Assembly: GCA_029982615.1 (NCBI GenBank)
Contig: JARRBK010000002.1
Location: forward strand, 23,637 to 87,636
Length of the DNA stretch: 64,000 nt
Direction: 5' to 3'
Source of the DNA: Tepidanaerobacteraceae bacterium
GTDB lineage: Bacteria; Bacillota; Thermosediminibacteria; Thermosediminibacterales; Tepidanaerobacteraceae
In this document: piece after piece, positions 54,912 through 64,000 of the stretch
Numbering within the stretch: position 1 is the first letter of the stretch
Layout: every line of letters begins with the position of its first letter
Program-made: the position numbers and the translations under genes
Notes under the pieces: generated by a model
Told to the model about the DNA's origin: nothing
What the model saw: the letters and a program-made list of their open reading frames with translations, nothing else
Database searches by the model: none

Positions 54912-57900
54912 TTAAGCCTCCTTTTTAAGTATAATCGACCCATCACTGCTATAAATAAAATCAGAACCCCATAAGTCATGAAGAAGTTTAAAACCGTCCT
55001 TCGAAAGGTTTACACCGGATTTTAATAAAAAACTTCTGTCTTCCTGCGGGAAATAAACCATAACCCTAGTTCTGCCCGGATGGGAACTAATGAAGTTTTT
55101 TAAGCTTTTTAGATTTTGTTTTGTATCTTTAATACAGAATATCAATAAATCCTTCTTATCTTCTTGTTTGCCAACTTCCTTCAGAGAAGTGATTTCGTCG
55201 GCAATAATCTTCGGTGTTTCGTCCTCTTTGAAATTCACCCTTCCTCTAATTATGACTTTTGAATCAACCCTAATAAGCTCGCGATATTTGTCATATATCT
55301 GCGGAAACACGAGAATCTCCATCGCACCCGTCAGGTCTTCCAGGGTTATAAAAGCCATTATTCTTTCACTTTTTGTAGTTTTTGTTTTAACCTCTGTAAT
55401 GATACCTCCCACCACTACTTGAAGATTGTCTTCGCAATCCTCCTCATATAAATTTTTACTACAAAATGTCGTTGTGTTCAAGAGCTGTTTTTCAAATTCT
55501 CTAAGAGGGTGGCCGCTGATATAAAGCCCCAGCATTTCTTTTTCCATGGCCAGCAGCTGGCTTTCCGGATATTCTGGTATGTCAGGCAGGGGGTTGGATT
55601 CATTAGGAGAATCTATAATTTCAAACAATGATAACTGGTTTTTCATGTTTTTCCCCTGTTTTGCAGCTTCTGTCAATACTTCCTCATAAATATTCATAAG
55701 CTGCGACCTGCGGGCTCCCAGGGAATCCATAGCTCCACTTTTTATCAAACTCTCTACCGTCTTCTTGTTGAGCACCCCAGAAACCCTTTCAACAAAATCC
55801 CACAGATTTTTATACCTGCCTCCCCTTTTCCTTTCTTCTATAATTGCTTTAGCTACCCCCTGGCCCACGTTTTTCACGGCTGTAAGGCCAAATCTAATCT
55901 TGTTGCCTATGACAGTAAAGGTATCAAAACTTTCATTTATGTCCGGAGGCAGTACCTCAATGTCCATATGGCGGCATTCATTAACATAAAAAGCTATTTT
56001 GTCGCTGTTGTCCATTACGCTTGTAAGTAAAGCTGCCATAAATTCCACCGGGAAATTGGCTTTAAGATATGCTGTTTGATAAGCAATCACAGCGTACGCT
56101 GCGGTATGGGCCTTGTTGAAACCGTATCCTGCAAAATAAGAAATATCATCGAAAATTTTTGCAGCTGTATCTCGGTCTATATTATTATATTTCATACAAC
56201 CTTCAATAAAAATAGCCCTCTGTGCCGTCATAATATCATGCTGCTTTTTGCCCATGGCTTTTCTAAGAATGTCCGCCTGGGCCAATGAAAAGCCTGCTAA
56301 GTCTTGGGCGATTTTCATCGCTTGTTCCTGATACAATATAATGCCATAAGTTTCAGAAAGAATGGGTTTCAGAAGCGGATGGAGGTATTTTATGGGTTTT
56401 ATACCGTTCTTACTTTTTATAAAGTCCTCTGCCGCCCCACTGCCCAAGGGCCCTGGCCGATAAAGCCCTATTACAGCTATGATGTCTTCGAAAACACTCG
56501 GTTTAAGTTCCTTTAACAGATTTTGCATACCGCTGCTTTCCAGTTGGAATACTCCTGCAGTATTGCCTTCACTCAACATATCATATACTTTTTTATCGTC
56601 CAGCGGTAGCGCATCAATGTCAATCTCTATCTTCCGCGTATGGCGAATTATATTTAAAGCGTCCCTTATAACCGTTAAAGTTCTCAGCCCCAAAAAATCC
56701 ATTTTTAAGAGGCCCAGTTCTTCCAGTGTAGTCATGGTATACTGAGTTGCCACATTGGAATCGCCTATTTTGTGCAGCGGTACATGTTCCACCAGCGGGT
56801 CTTTTGATATCACCACTCCAGCGGCATGCGTGGATGCGTGCCTGGGAAAACCCTCCAGAGCCCTTGCTATGTCTATAAGCTTTCTGACCCTATCCTTTTC
56901 TATATATAATTTTTTCAACTCCGGATTAAGCGAAAGTGCATTATCAATCGTTATGCCCAATTCCATTGGGACCATTTTGGCAATAGCATCCACTTCACCA
57001 TAGGGATAACCCAGCACTCGTCCCACATCTCTGATGGCGCCTCTAGCAGCCATGGTGCCGAAGGTCACTATCTGAGCCACTTTGTCCTTGCCATATTTTC
57101 TCACTACATAATCTATTACTTCTTGCCGCCTTTCATAGCAAAAATCCACATCTATATCCGGCATGGTAACCCTTTCCGGATTTAAAAACCGCTCAAAAAG
57201 AAGGTTGTATTTCAAGGGATCGATATTTGTAATGTGAAGGCAGTATGCCACCAGGCTGCCAGCCGCAGACCCTCTGCCCGGGCCTACCATGATATTGTTT
57301 TTTCTTGCAAAATTTATAAAATCCCACACTATTAGGAAATAACTGGAATAGCCCATTTTTTTAATGGTATTCAGTTCATATTCAAGCCTTGCTCTAATTT
57401 CCGGAGTGATATTGGAATAGCGCTCCGCCAATCCTTGAAAGCATAATTTTTCAAGATACTCGTCCTGGGTGTAACCGTCTGGCACTTCATAAGACGGAAG
57501 GTGCAGGGTGTTAAAATCCAATTCAACATTGCACCTTTCAGCGATTTGAAGAGTGTTGTCCAGCGCTTCAGGTATATACGAAAAAAGATTTTCCATTTCT
57601 TCAGCGGATTTGAGATAAAACTCATCTGTAGCAAATTTCAACCTGGTCTTATCTTCTACTGTTTTGCCTGTCTGAATGCACAAAAGAGCATCATGCACCG
57701 GGGCATCCTGTTTTAAAATATAATGGACATCATTGGTAGCTACCAGCGGGATACCGGTTTCACGACTGAGAGATATCAAAGCTTTGTTAATCTTCTTTTG
57801 TTCTAATATGCCGTGGTCTTGAAGTTCAAAATAAAAATTGTCTGTACCAAATATCTCCCTAAATTCCAGGGCTTTCTGCCGCGCTCTTTCATATTCGCCC

Positions 57901-58355
57901 GCCATAAGAAGCATCGGAATTTCTCCAGCCAAACATGCGCTGAGGGCTATTAATCCCTCGCTGTATTGCCTGAGCACATGCATGTCCACTCTGGGCTTGT
58001 AATAAAAACCCTCTATAAATCCCAGCGAAACAATCTTCATTAAATTTTTGTACCCTTTAATATCCTTTGCCAGCAACACCAAATGATATTGCTCGTCATC
58101 TATTCCCGGCTGGTTGTCTTGCATGGTGCGCTTTGCCATATATACCTCACAACCAATAATGGGCTTTATACCGTAAGATTTCATAGTTTTATAAAACTCT
58201 ATTACTCCATACATTGCGCCGTGATCAGTGATTGCAGCGCTTTTGGCGCCCAATTCAACTAGACGCTTCGCCAGGCGGTCAATTTTGCATGCTCCGTCGA
58301 GAAGGCTGTAATTTGTGTGCACATGAAGATGGACAAAATCCTTCACTTTTTTCAC
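54912..58355 (-). CDS. dnaE: DNA polymerase III alpha subunit DnaE
   Basis: DnaE is a C-family replicative polymerase; in Firmicutes with PolC it extends primers. The 1147-aa protein has an N-terminal PHP domain (FVHLHVHTNYSLLDGACKID), the palm motif MPDIDVDFCYERR with catalytic aspartates, GPGRGSAAGSLVAYCL, helix-hairpin-helix motifs (GMKNVGQGVAKAI-type) and an OB-fold (VVVGGIITEVKTK). PHP metal residues look intact. It begins one base before the YtoI-like gene ends. Confidence 0.97.
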   Translation of the reverse strand: MKKVKDFVHLHVHTNYSLLDGACKIDRLAKRLVELGAKSAAITDHGAMYGVIEFYKTMKSYGIKPIIGCEVYMAKRTMQDNQPGIDDEQYHLVLLAKDIKGYKNLMKIVSLGFIEGFYYKPRVDMHVLRQYSEGLIALSACLAGEIPMLLMAGEYERARQKALEFREIFGTDNFYFELQDHGILEQKKINKALISLSRETGIPLVATNDVHYILKQDAPVHDALLCIQTGKTVEDKTRLKFATDEFYLKSAEEMENLFSYIPEALDNTLQIAERCNVELDFNTLHLPSYEVPDGYTQDEYLEKLCFQGLAERYSNITPEIRARLEYELNTIKKMGYSSYFLIVWDFINFARKNNIMVGPGRGSAAGSLVAYCLHITNIDPLKYNLLFERFLNPERVTMPDIDVDFCYERRQEVIDYVVRKYGKDKVAQIVTFGTMAARGAIRDVGRVLGYPYGEVDAIAKMVPMELGITIDNALSLNPELKKLYIEKDRVRKLIDIARALEGFPRHASTHAAGVVISKDPLVEHVPLHKIGDSNVATQYTMTTLEELGLLKMDFLGLRTLTVIRDALNIIRHTRKIEIDIDALPLDDKKVYDMLSEGNTAGVFQLESSGMQNLLKELKPSVFEDIIAVIGLYRPGPLGSGAAEDFIKSKNGIKPIKYLHPLLKPILSETYGIILYQEQAMKIAQDLAGFSLAQADILRKAMGKKQHDIMTAQRAIFIEGCMKYNNIDRDTAAKIFDDISYFAGYGFNKAHTAAYAVIAYQTAYLKANFPVEFMAALLTSVMDNSDKIAFYVNECRHMDIEVLPPDINESFDTFTVIGNKIRFGLTAVKNVGQGVAKAIIEERKRGGRYKNLWDFVERVSGVLNKKTVESLIKSGAMDSLGARRSQLMNIYEEVLTEAAKQGKNMKNQLSLFEIIDSPNESNPLPDIPEYPESQLLAMEKEMLGLYISGHPLREFEKQLLNTTTFCSKNLYEEDCEDNLQVVVGGIITEVKTKTTKSERIMAFITLEDLTGAMEILVFPQIYDKYRELIRVDSKVIIRGRVNFKEDETPKIIADEITSLKEVGKQEDKKDLLIFCIKDTKQNLKSLKNFISSHPGRTRVMVYFPQEDRSFLLKSGVNLSKDGFKLLHDLWGSDFIYSSDGSIILKKEA

Positions 58356-59654
58356 CTACCTATCGATCACCTTTACGGAAACCAAAGCCTTTGCTACCAA
58401 TTTATTCCTATGGTATACATTTACTTCAGCTTTGCCGGACTTCCTGCCCATATCGATTATCTCCGCTTTCACTTCAATTTCTTCTTCCAACTCTACCGGT
58501 TTGGAGAAATACACTGTAAAGCTGTCAAGTACAGTTTCCATGCGCTTTTGGCTCCTGAAAGCTTCAAAACCAGCATTGGTCATTACCGTCATTAGGGCGC
58601 CGCAGCTGGCAACGCCATATGGATTCAACATTATGGGCCCGGTTTTGCCCTTCATCTTAACGCCTTTTTCTGTTTTGCTCAATGAAAAACGACTCATAAT
58701 TATTCCATCGACGGTTTCTCCTATCTGTGGCTGAAAGCTCAGGTTTTGTAAAGCTTTTATGGCATCCTGCCGGGTTATTACGCCGATCAGCTTTTTATCC
58801 TCCACCACCGGAATAAGTTCAATCCCTTCCCATACCATAACATGGGCCGCATGAGCTACCGGAGTATCCCGGCCTACTACGATAGGATTTTTGCTCATGA
58901 CATCCTTTATTAGAACATCATCATCCAAGCCGGCAATGTCATTCGTAGTGGCTATCCCCACCACTCTTTTTGCTTCATCCACCACCGGAAACTTACTGTG
59001 GTGGGTTAGCTTCAGCAGCCTGCGCCAATCTCCCACCGTTGCGTCCATCTCTAGATAATCCGGATCCTTCACCATGGCATCTTTTACCCTTATTACATCC
59101 TTCCTCACCAAAAGTTTATACAAGGCTCTATTTATAAAGGTGGCTACCGTAAAGGTGTCATAAGAAGAAGAAATTACCGGCATGCTTACCCTGTCCGCCA
59201 GTTTTATTACTTCCTCATCCACTTCAAAGCCTCCTGTTACAAGCACTGCTGCTCCCATGTTCAGCGCCAGCATTTGGGCATCTTTTCTGTTGCCTACGAT
59301 AAGCAGGCTTTCAGGCTCAATATATTTTGCCATTTCTTTTACTTCCATGGCGCCTATAAGGAACTTGTTCAGAGGCTTGTGAAGTCCGGATCTGCCCCCC
59401 AGTATGCTGCCTTCAACAATATTCACCACTTCCGCAAAAGTAAGTTTTTCAATAGCTTCATCAGTTTTTTTTTCGATACGCACCGTGCCTATGCGAGGCA
59501 TTGTGCAGACAAAACCCTCCAACTGTGCATCTTTAATAGCCCTATAGGCGGTACCTTCGCTCACCTCAAGCTCCTGAGCCAGCTGCCTTACAGAAATTCT
59601 CGAACCAACTTTTAGATTTTTAATGTAATTTATTAACTGTTCATGTTTTGTCAT
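58356..59654 (-). CDS. YtoI-like CBS/HotDog domain regulator
   Basis: The domain order is N-terminal winged helix (QLAQELEVSEGTAYRAIKDA), DRTGG domain (about residues 105-180), two CBS domains (VKDPDYLEMDATVGDWRRLL and VMSKNPIVVGRDTPVAHAAH) and a C-terminal HotDog thioesterase-like domain. This matches YtoI/SpxR, proposed to sense nucleotides or acyl-CoA. The product is 432 aa from ATG 59654; ATG 59672 is an alternative. In B. subtilis ytoI is near dnaE, as here. Confidence 0.88.
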   Translation of the reverse strand: MTKHEQLINYIKNLKVGSRISVRQLAQELEVSEGTAYRAIKDAQLEGFVCTMPRIGTVRIEKKTDEAIEKLTFAEVVNIVEGSILGGRSGLHKPLNKFLIGAMEVKEMAKYIEPESLLIVGNRKDAQMLALNMGAAVLVTGGFEVDEEVIKLADRVSMPVISSSYDTFTVATFINRALYKLLVRKDVIRVKDAMVKDPDYLEMDATVGDWRRLLKLTHHSKFPVVDEAKRVVGIATTNDIAGLDDDVLIKDVMSKNPIVVGRDTPVAHAAHVMVWEGIELIPVVEDKKLIGVITRQDAIKALQNLSFQPQIGETVDGIIMSRFSLSKTEKGVKMKGKTGPIMLNPYGVASCGALMTVMTNAGFEAFRSQKRMETVLDSFTVYFSKPVELEEEIEVKAEIIDMGRKSGKAEVNVYHRNKLVAKALVSVKVIDR

Positions 59655-59823
59655 GGCTTCGCCCGCCTGCATCGTAGACACACTCCCCTATTTTCTCCGT
59701 AAACGTTATTGCTGGCATGCCTCTATTTTCCCAGGCCCGTTGGGCAATGCCTCGGCTTATCATATCCTCTTGTAACATCCCTTTAGAAAATGAGATGCTC
59801 CCATAAAATATTATACCTAATTT

Positions 59824-59850
59824 AAAAGCTACCGTCACGGTAGCTTTTAA
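59824..59850 (-). terminator. Terminator-like hairpin after ptsH
   Basis: AAAAGCTACCG pairs with CGGTAGCTTTT around a short loop; on the minus strand TTTTAAATT follows. It lies immediately after the HPr stop codon and before the YtoI-like gene. Confidence 0.7.
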
Positions 59851-59851
59851 A

Positions 59852-60118
59852 TTATTCTTCCCCAAATTTGCTTTCTATTAATTCAATCAGTTTCTCTACA
59901 GCTTCTCTTTCATCGTCTCCATCAGCCGATAACATTATCTCAGTTCCCTGACTCACGGCAAGAGACATTACACCCATTATGCTCTTGGCGTTGACCTTCT
60001 TGCCTTCTTTTTCGATATAAATTTCCGATTTGAATTTGTTAGCAGTCTGTACAAATAATGCTGCCGGCCTTGCATGTAAACCGGTTTTGTTTTTAACTAC
60101 CACACTTTTTTCATACAT
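59852..60118 (-). CDS. ptsH: HPr family phosphocarrier protein
   Basis: The 88-aa protein has the HPr fold with the phosphorylatable His15 (NKTGLHARPAALF) and the regulatory Ser46 (NAKSIMGVMSLA) at canonical positions. His15 presence argues for HPr over the regulatory paralog Crh, which lacks it. Yet its place after whiA corresponds to crh in B. subtilis. It would pass phosphate from enzyme I and, once serine-phosphorylated by HprK, act in carbon catabolite control. It overlaps whiA by 8 bp. Confidence 0.95.
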   Translation of the reverse strand: MYEKSVVVKNKTGLHARPAALFVQTANKFKSEIYIEKEGKKVNAKSIMGVMSLAVSQGTEIMLSADGDDEREAVEKLIELIESKFGEE

Positions 60119-61076
60119 GCTGTTTTTCTCCTTTCATCGACAGTAATTTTTCTGCAATATCTTCTATTTTTTTTAATCTATAACTCACTCCGGACTTGCC
60201 CAAAACAGGGCTCATCATTTGCCCCAACTCCTTCAGGCACAAATCCGGAAACTTGAGTCTAAGTTCTGCCACCTGTTTCAAATTAGGCGGCAAATTATCA
60301 AAGAGTTTTTGTTGCTTAAGAAATTTTATGCATTTTATCTGCCTCAGCGCTGCTTCAATAGTCTTGTTTAAATTAGCTGTTTCGCAATTTACTGCGCGGT
60401 TTACACTGTTTCTCATTTCTTTCATAACTCTAATATCTTCGAATTTTAACAGGCTGTTATGAGCACCCATTATTCCGAGAAGTTCAGCTATGTTATTGCC
60501 GTCCTTCAAATATACCATATGGCTGTTTTTTCTTTCCATCAAGCCTGCTTTTAAGCCGAAGCTGCTGATTATCCGGGAAAGAGCAGAAGCATGCCTTTTC
60601 CCAGTAGTAACGAATTCCATATGGTATGGTCCCTTTGGGTCGCTAATCGACCCGCCCCCGAGAAACGCGCCCCTCAAATATGCTCTGCGGCAGCACCGCC
60701 TTTTTATCAGCATCGGGCTTATTGAACTTTTTAAACTCATCCTTTTTTCATTCTCGCTCAAAATCCCAATGTCTTTAAGCAAATCACGGGCTTCTTCCAG
60801 ATTTACCGATATTATATACATAATATGATTTTTAAAAAAATTGTTCTTGCTCGTCGCCACCTCCACGCGCGACTTCACTCGTTTTTTTAGTAATTTAAAG
60901 ACTTTTCTGGCAGTGGAAGCATGTTCAGTCTGGACCTGCAGCGTTGCTTTGCCGGGCCCGCCTGCAATCTTTATGCTTCCTGCCATCCGAACTAAAGCTG
61001 CCAGTTCTGCCCTTTGACAGCACGGATTCGACGCAAGTCGCGCGAGCTCCTCCTTTACTTCATAAGAAAAAGACAT
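60111..61076 (-). CDS. whiA: Sporulation/division regulator WhiA
   Basis: WhiA is a DNA-binding protein with a LAGLIDADG-like N-terminal domain and a C-terminal helix-turn-helix. The 321-aa protein shows RRAYLRGAFLGGGSISDPKG, KMEFVTTGKRHASAL-type core residues, and the C-terminal segment LGQMMSPVLGKSGVSYRLKK. In Gram-positive bacteria it links division, chromosome segregation and sporulation. It follows yvcK and rapZ in the conserved rapZ-yvcK-whiA order. Confidence 0.96.
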   Translation of the reverse strand: MSFSYEVKEELARLASNPCCQRAELAALVRMAGSIKIAGGPGKATLQVQTEHASTARKVFKLLKKRVKSRVEVATSKNNFFKNHIMYIISVNLEEARDLLKDIGILSENEKRMSLKSSISPMLIKRRCCRRAYLRGAFLGGGSISDPKGPYHMEFVTTGKRHASALSRIISSFGLKAGLMERKNSHMVYLKDGNNIAELLGIMGAHNSLLKFEDIRVMKEMRNSVNRAVNCETANLNKTIEAALRQIKCIKFLKQQKLFDNLPPNLKQVAELRLKFPDLCLKELGQMMSPVLGKSGVSYRLKKIEDIAEKLLSMKGEKQHV

Positions 61077-61171
61077 TGTGCCACCTGCTTTAACTTTATT
61101 GTTATTCTACAAAAAAAACAAAAAACCTTCTTACACGAAAAAATATTTTTCACGGATGCAAGCAATAAATT

Positions 61172-62122
61172 CTATGTTCTTATAATCTCCATGACTATCC
61201 GCGCCAGTTTTTCCGGGCTGTGGCGCACTACATCAGTATAATTCAAAATATCCGCTTCTACAACATTATAACCCATTTTTCGTATTTTTTCACTATCGCA
61301 AATAACAGGTGCCGCCCCATCCGCATAGTACCGGTGCAGCAATTCCTCTGGAATTTTTCCAGTATTCACCACAACATACTCCAGTAAATCGCTTTTTGAG
61401 TGGTCGACGATAGCCTTTACATGGTCACAAGCCGAATAACCGGTGGTTTCGCCGGGCTGAGTCATAATATTTACCACATATATTTTCTTTGCCCTGGATT
61501 CTGTAATGCAATTTACCATGCCTTTCACGAGCAGGTTAGGTATGACGCTTGTATAAAGGCTCCCAGGGCCAAGTATCACAGCATCGGCTTTTTCCAGCGC
61601 CTCCAGAGCCTCATCCAAAGGCTTTGCATCTTCGGGTTTAATCCGGATGCGCTTGATTTTCCGGATGGGTTGAGGTATATTTGATTCACCTCGGGCAGTG
61701 GTTCCGTCACAGTATTCGGCTTCGAGGATTACATCTTCCAGTGTGGAAGGTAGCACCCTGCCCCTTACTGCAAGAACCTTGCTGGACTCTTTTATAGCCA
61801 GTTCAAAATCGCCCAGCATTTCCGTCATAGCAGCAAGAAAAATATTTCCAAAGCTGTGACCCTTAAATGAGCCAGCAGTAAAACGATATTGAAAAAGGTT
61901 TTCCATCAGCGGTTCCGTATCCGCCAGCGCCAATAGGCAGTTCCTTATATCCCCTGGAGGTGGAATTTTCAATTCATCCCGAATTATTCCGGAGCTTCCG
62001 CCATCATCTGCTACAGTTACAATGGCTGTTATATTAGATGTATATTTCTTAAGTCCCCTGAGGAGATTTGGAAGCCCTGTGCCACCGCCTATACATACAA
62101 CGTTAGGATTCACTGGATTCAC
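61172..62122 (-). CDS. yvcK: Gluconeogenesis factor YvcK
   Basis: YvcK (CofD-like fold) binds UDP-sugars and is needed for growth on gluconeogenic carbon sources and for wall synthesis. The 316-aa protein has the start VVCIGGGTGLPNLLRGLKKY, VTVADDGGSSGIIRDEL and the LGPGSLYTSVIPNLLVKGM signatures. It overlaps rapZ by 20 bp. The family is widely conserved in this operon. Confidence 0.95.
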   Translation of the reverse strand: MNPVNPNVVCIGGGTGLPNLLRGLKKYTSNITAIVTVADDGGSSGIIRDELKIPPPGDIRNCLLALADTEPLMENLFQYRFTAGSFKGHSFGNIFLAAMTEMLGDFELAIKESSKVLAVRGRVLPSTLEDVILEAEYCDGTTARGESNIPQPIRKIKRIRIKPEDAKPLDEALEALEKADAVILGPGSLYTSVIPNLLVKGMVNCITESRAKKIYVVNIMTQPGETTGYSACDHVKAIVDHSKSDLLEYVVVNTGKIPEELLHRYYADGAAPVICDSEKIRKMGYNVVEADILNYTDVVRHSPEKLARIVMEIIRT

Positions 62123-62999
62123 TCATTTCACCTCGATCTTTATTGATATCCCTGTGGTCCACTATTACTTTATGATGTGCAGATTTAAGCCTTGCAGAAA
62201 GTTCATTGGCTACGGCTATTGACCTGTGCCGACCGCCTGTGCAGCCTATAGCAATGACAAGTTGTGATTTCCCTTCCTTTATATAATGAGGAATCAGAAA
62301 TTCAATCAAATCGTTCAACTTATCCATAAACTGCCTGCTCTCCGGCCATTTCATCACATAATCCCTTACTTCAGGGTCCTCTCCTGAAAGGGGCCTAAGT
62401 TTATCCACATAATATGGATTGGGCATAAATCTCACGTCAAAAACCAGGTCTGCATCGATGGGAATACCCTGTTTGAAGCCGAAAGATACTATATTTATCA
62501 CCAGCGCTTCTTCTTTTCCCGATTCTATAAAATTCCTGACTATTTCTTCCTTCAATTGGCCCGGCGTCTTATAAGAAGTGTCAATTATGCAATCCGCTTC
62601 CTGCTTCAACTTTATCATTTTTTTGCGCTCGGATGCTATACCTTCAATAATACGGCCTTCAGGCGCCAGCGGGTGGCGGCGCCGGCTTTCCTTGAATCTT
62701 TTGATGAGGACCTCGTCCGAAGCCTCCAAAAAAAGAATTTTATATGAATATCCGGTGTCGCGCATGATTTTCAGGCTTTCAAAAAGACTGTCGAAAAAAT
62801 CTCTACCTCTTATATCTATTACCAGGGCAATTTTGTTTATCCTCTTCCTGCTCTCCTTGCAAAGTTCGGCAAAAGTGGGTATCAATGCTGGCGGTAAATT
62901 ATCCACACAAAAATAGCCGTGGTCTTCAAACACTTTCAATGCCAGAGTGCGTCCAGCACCGGAAAGTCCGGTGATTATTATAAATTTTATGTCTTTCAT
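62103..62999 (-). CDS. rapZ: RNase adapter/nucleotide-binding protein RapZ (YvcJ)
   Basis: RapZ/YvcJ is a P-loop ATPase/GTPase. In E. coli it guides degradation of the sRNA GlmZ; in Bacillus it affects competence. The 298-aa protein has Walker A GLSGAGRTLALKVFEDHGY, Walker B-like FCVDNLPPALIP and the C-terminal signature LVIAIGCTGGRHRSIAVANE. It heads rapZ-yvcK-whiA-ptsH. It is named yvcJ in Bacillus. Confidence 0.95.
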   Translation of the reverse strand: MKDIKFIIITGLSGAGRTLALKVFEDHGYFCVDNLPPALIPTFAELCKESRKRINKIALVIDIRGRDFFDSLFESLKIMRDTGYSYKILFLEASDEVLIKRFKESRRRHPLAPEGRIIEGIASERKKMIKLKQEADCIIDTSYKTPGQLKEEIVRNFIESGKEEALVINIVSFGFKQGIPIDADLVFDVRFMPNPYYVDKLRPLSGEDPEVRDYVMKWPESRQFMDKLNDLIEFLIPHYIKEGKSQLVIAIGCTGGRHRSIAVANELSARLKSAHHKVIVDHRDINKDRGEMSESSES

Positions 63000-63029
63000 T
63001 ATAATATCACACCCCCTCTTTTCGAAATT

Positions 63030-63809
63030 CTACGAATGAAGGTCGATGTTCGAAAGATTTATGATGGTCATCTCGGGAACTCTTGTGGCGTTTATGATAT
63101 CGTCCTCGGTCAGGCCGGCCTTCTCTGCAATCTCAAGCCCCCTCTTAAAATTTCCCACATCCGAGGGCTTATGGGCATCACTGCCTATAGCAAATTTAAC
63201 ACCATATTTTTTTGCTATTCTTACGTACTCCTCCGTCATGTATCCATGCCCTGCGTTTATTTCCAGGGCAGTACCGCATTGCGCCGCAATTTGTGCAAGT
63301 GCTGCGGTATCCACTGGCAGATGAAGACCAGGATGGGTCACAATGGCTATTTTGTGATTTTTCACTGCTCTTATCAAGGCTTTAGTATTACGGTCTGTCA
63401 CTTTTGTTCTAAGCCATTGTATTCGCCATTGCAGCATGTTTTCGATCATCAGGTAGTAAGCATTCTTTAAGCTCCGAGCCCATACCAAGGGATGAAGGCC
63501 TACCATGACATAATCAAGCTTTGATAGAATTTTATCAGAAACATCCAAATCTCCGTCGAGGCTGATAATGTTGGCTTCGCAACCCAGCAATATGCGAATC
63601 CCGGCAAAATTCGACTTTAAAATTTCTACTTCTTCCCTCATCCTTTCAAAGTCATCAGGAGCAGTGCCTACACCAATATTGGCTGGGCCGTGTTCCGATA
63701 TGCCAATGACCGATAACCCCTTTTTTGCTGCAACTTCCACATTTTGCCTTATTGTGCCCGTACCATGGCTGTATTTTGTATGCGTATGAAAGTCAGCCCA
63801 TAACTTCAT
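63030..63809 (-). CDS. PHP domain phosphoesterase (YcdX-like)
   Basis: The 259-aa protein is a PHP-family metal-dependent phosphoesterase with the metal-binding motifs WADFHTHTKYSHGTG and GISEHGPANIG, plus GSDAHKPSDVG near the C terminus. Such proteins hydrolyse phosphate esters; the substrate is unknown. ATG is preceded by AAAGGAGGAATCTA. It lies upstream of rapZ with a 30-bp gap, a common place in Clostridia. Confidence 0.9.
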   Translation of the reverse strand: MKLWADFHTHTKYSHGTGTIRQNVEVAAKKGLSVIGISEHGPANIGVGTAPDDFERMREEVEILKSNFAGIRILLGCEANIISLDGDLDVSDKILSKLDYVMVGLHPLVWARSLKNAYYLMIENMLQWRIQWLRTKVTDRNTKALIRAVKNHKIAIVTHPGLHLPVDTAALAQIAAQCGTALEINAGHGYMTEEYVRIAKKYGVKFAIGSDAHKPSDVGNFKRGLEIAEKAGLTEDDIINATRVPEMTIINLSNIDLHS

Positions 63810-64000
63810 TAGATTCCTCCTTTAATTGGGAACATCCCTCCGCCTTCTCCAGTTTCCTGCCCCAGAAAAGTCCTGCGGTAAAAAGTCAAGTACCTAAAAA
63901 CAACAAAATGGAAATTATTTAGCTCACTTTTTGTAAAAAAGCCAATACTTAACTAACCCAGTTTTATCCACCAAAAACTGGAAATTGCTGAAGGATATTG
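63810..64000. other. Right-edge region, no gene recognised
   Basis: This AT-rich stretch holds the ribosome binding site of the PHP gene and a CCAGTTTT/AAAACTGG hairpin at 63959-63983 without a clear T-run. A 22-codon open stretch on the minus strand upstream of PHP is not supported. murB often lies upstream of rapZ, but no trace of its end was identified. Confidence 0.4.

Noticed and set aside
59641-59865. 74-aa minus-strand ORF between ptsH and the YtoI-like gene
   Set aside because: It runs through the ptsH terminator hairpin and overlaps the next gene in another frame. It has no clear ribosome binding site and no recognised motif.

Overview
The window comes from a low-GC, endospore-forming, anaerobic Firmicute of class Clostridia, most likely a thermophile-related lineage near Thermosediminibacterales or Thermoanaerobacterales. 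This placement is inferred from gene order and protein style, not from a marker gene. Supporting evidence: sporulation and germination genes (spoIVFA/spoIVFB, sleB/ypeB, cotJABC), an [FeFe]-hydrogenase maturase (hydE), Firmicute cell-shape and division gene order, strong GGAGG-type ribosome binding sites, and frequent TTG/GTG starts. I saw no rRNA or tRNA gene, CRISPR array, prophage or intact insertion sequence.

Layout. 1-140: a structured leader on the minus strand for a gene just off the left edge, probably rplU because rng normally precedes it. 143-4500: a sporulation/germination island with a hypothetical membrane-anchored protein, ypeB-sleB, two short plus-strand operons (small helical proteins and a YbaB-like protein) and four tiny hydrophobic peptides sharing an FLILILL core. 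4658-22440: the classic shape/division/sporulation block, all minus strand: NusG-II protein, Gx transporter, DUF4321, maf, radC, mreBCD, mrdA (PBP2), minCDE, an FtsA-like protein, rodA, spoIVFA, spoIVFB, two radical-SAM-linked genes and rng. 22604-26255: copZ, bioY with a BirA-like operator, a tandem ThiF/E1-like protein and cysteine synthase. 26258-32366: a drug-efflux operon with two membrane-fusion adaptors, a MarR regulator and a heterodimeric ABC exporter. 32668-33713: cotJABC. 33892-40414: copA, lipA-lipB, hydE flanked by two copies of a hairpin repeat, and a beta-hydroxyacid dehydrogenase. 40658-43792: an ABC-2 exporter with a NEW3-repeat surface protein. 43948-51583: the ilvBNC-leuACDB operon behind a T-box leader whose specifier reads as CTC (leucine). 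52299-58355: pyk, pfkA, a small DUF2007-like protein and dnaE. 58356-63809: a YtoI-like CBS/HotDog regulator, HPr, whiA, yvcK, rapZ and a PHP phosphoesterase.

How the genes work together. MreBCD, RodA and PBP2 build the lateral wall while MinCDE positions the septum. SpoIVFA/SpoIVFB belong to the sigma-K activation pathway. SleB/YpeB degrade cortex at germination and CotJ proteins coat the spore. CopZ and CopA probably share a CsoR-type regulon, because near-identical 19-bp palindromes precede both although they lie 13 kb apart. HPr, YvcK, RapZ, WhiA, PfkA and Pyk tie carbon flux to envelope and division control.

Less ordinary items: the FLILILL micropeptide family, a PBP2 with an EF-hand/dockerin-like calcium loop inserted in its N-terminal region, an FtsA-like protein with tandem beta-grasp-like repeats, a single-chain tandem E1-like enzyme next to cysteine synthase, an apparent one-base frameshift in an A7 tract that removes a lipoprotein signal start, and several unexplained structured non-coding elements.
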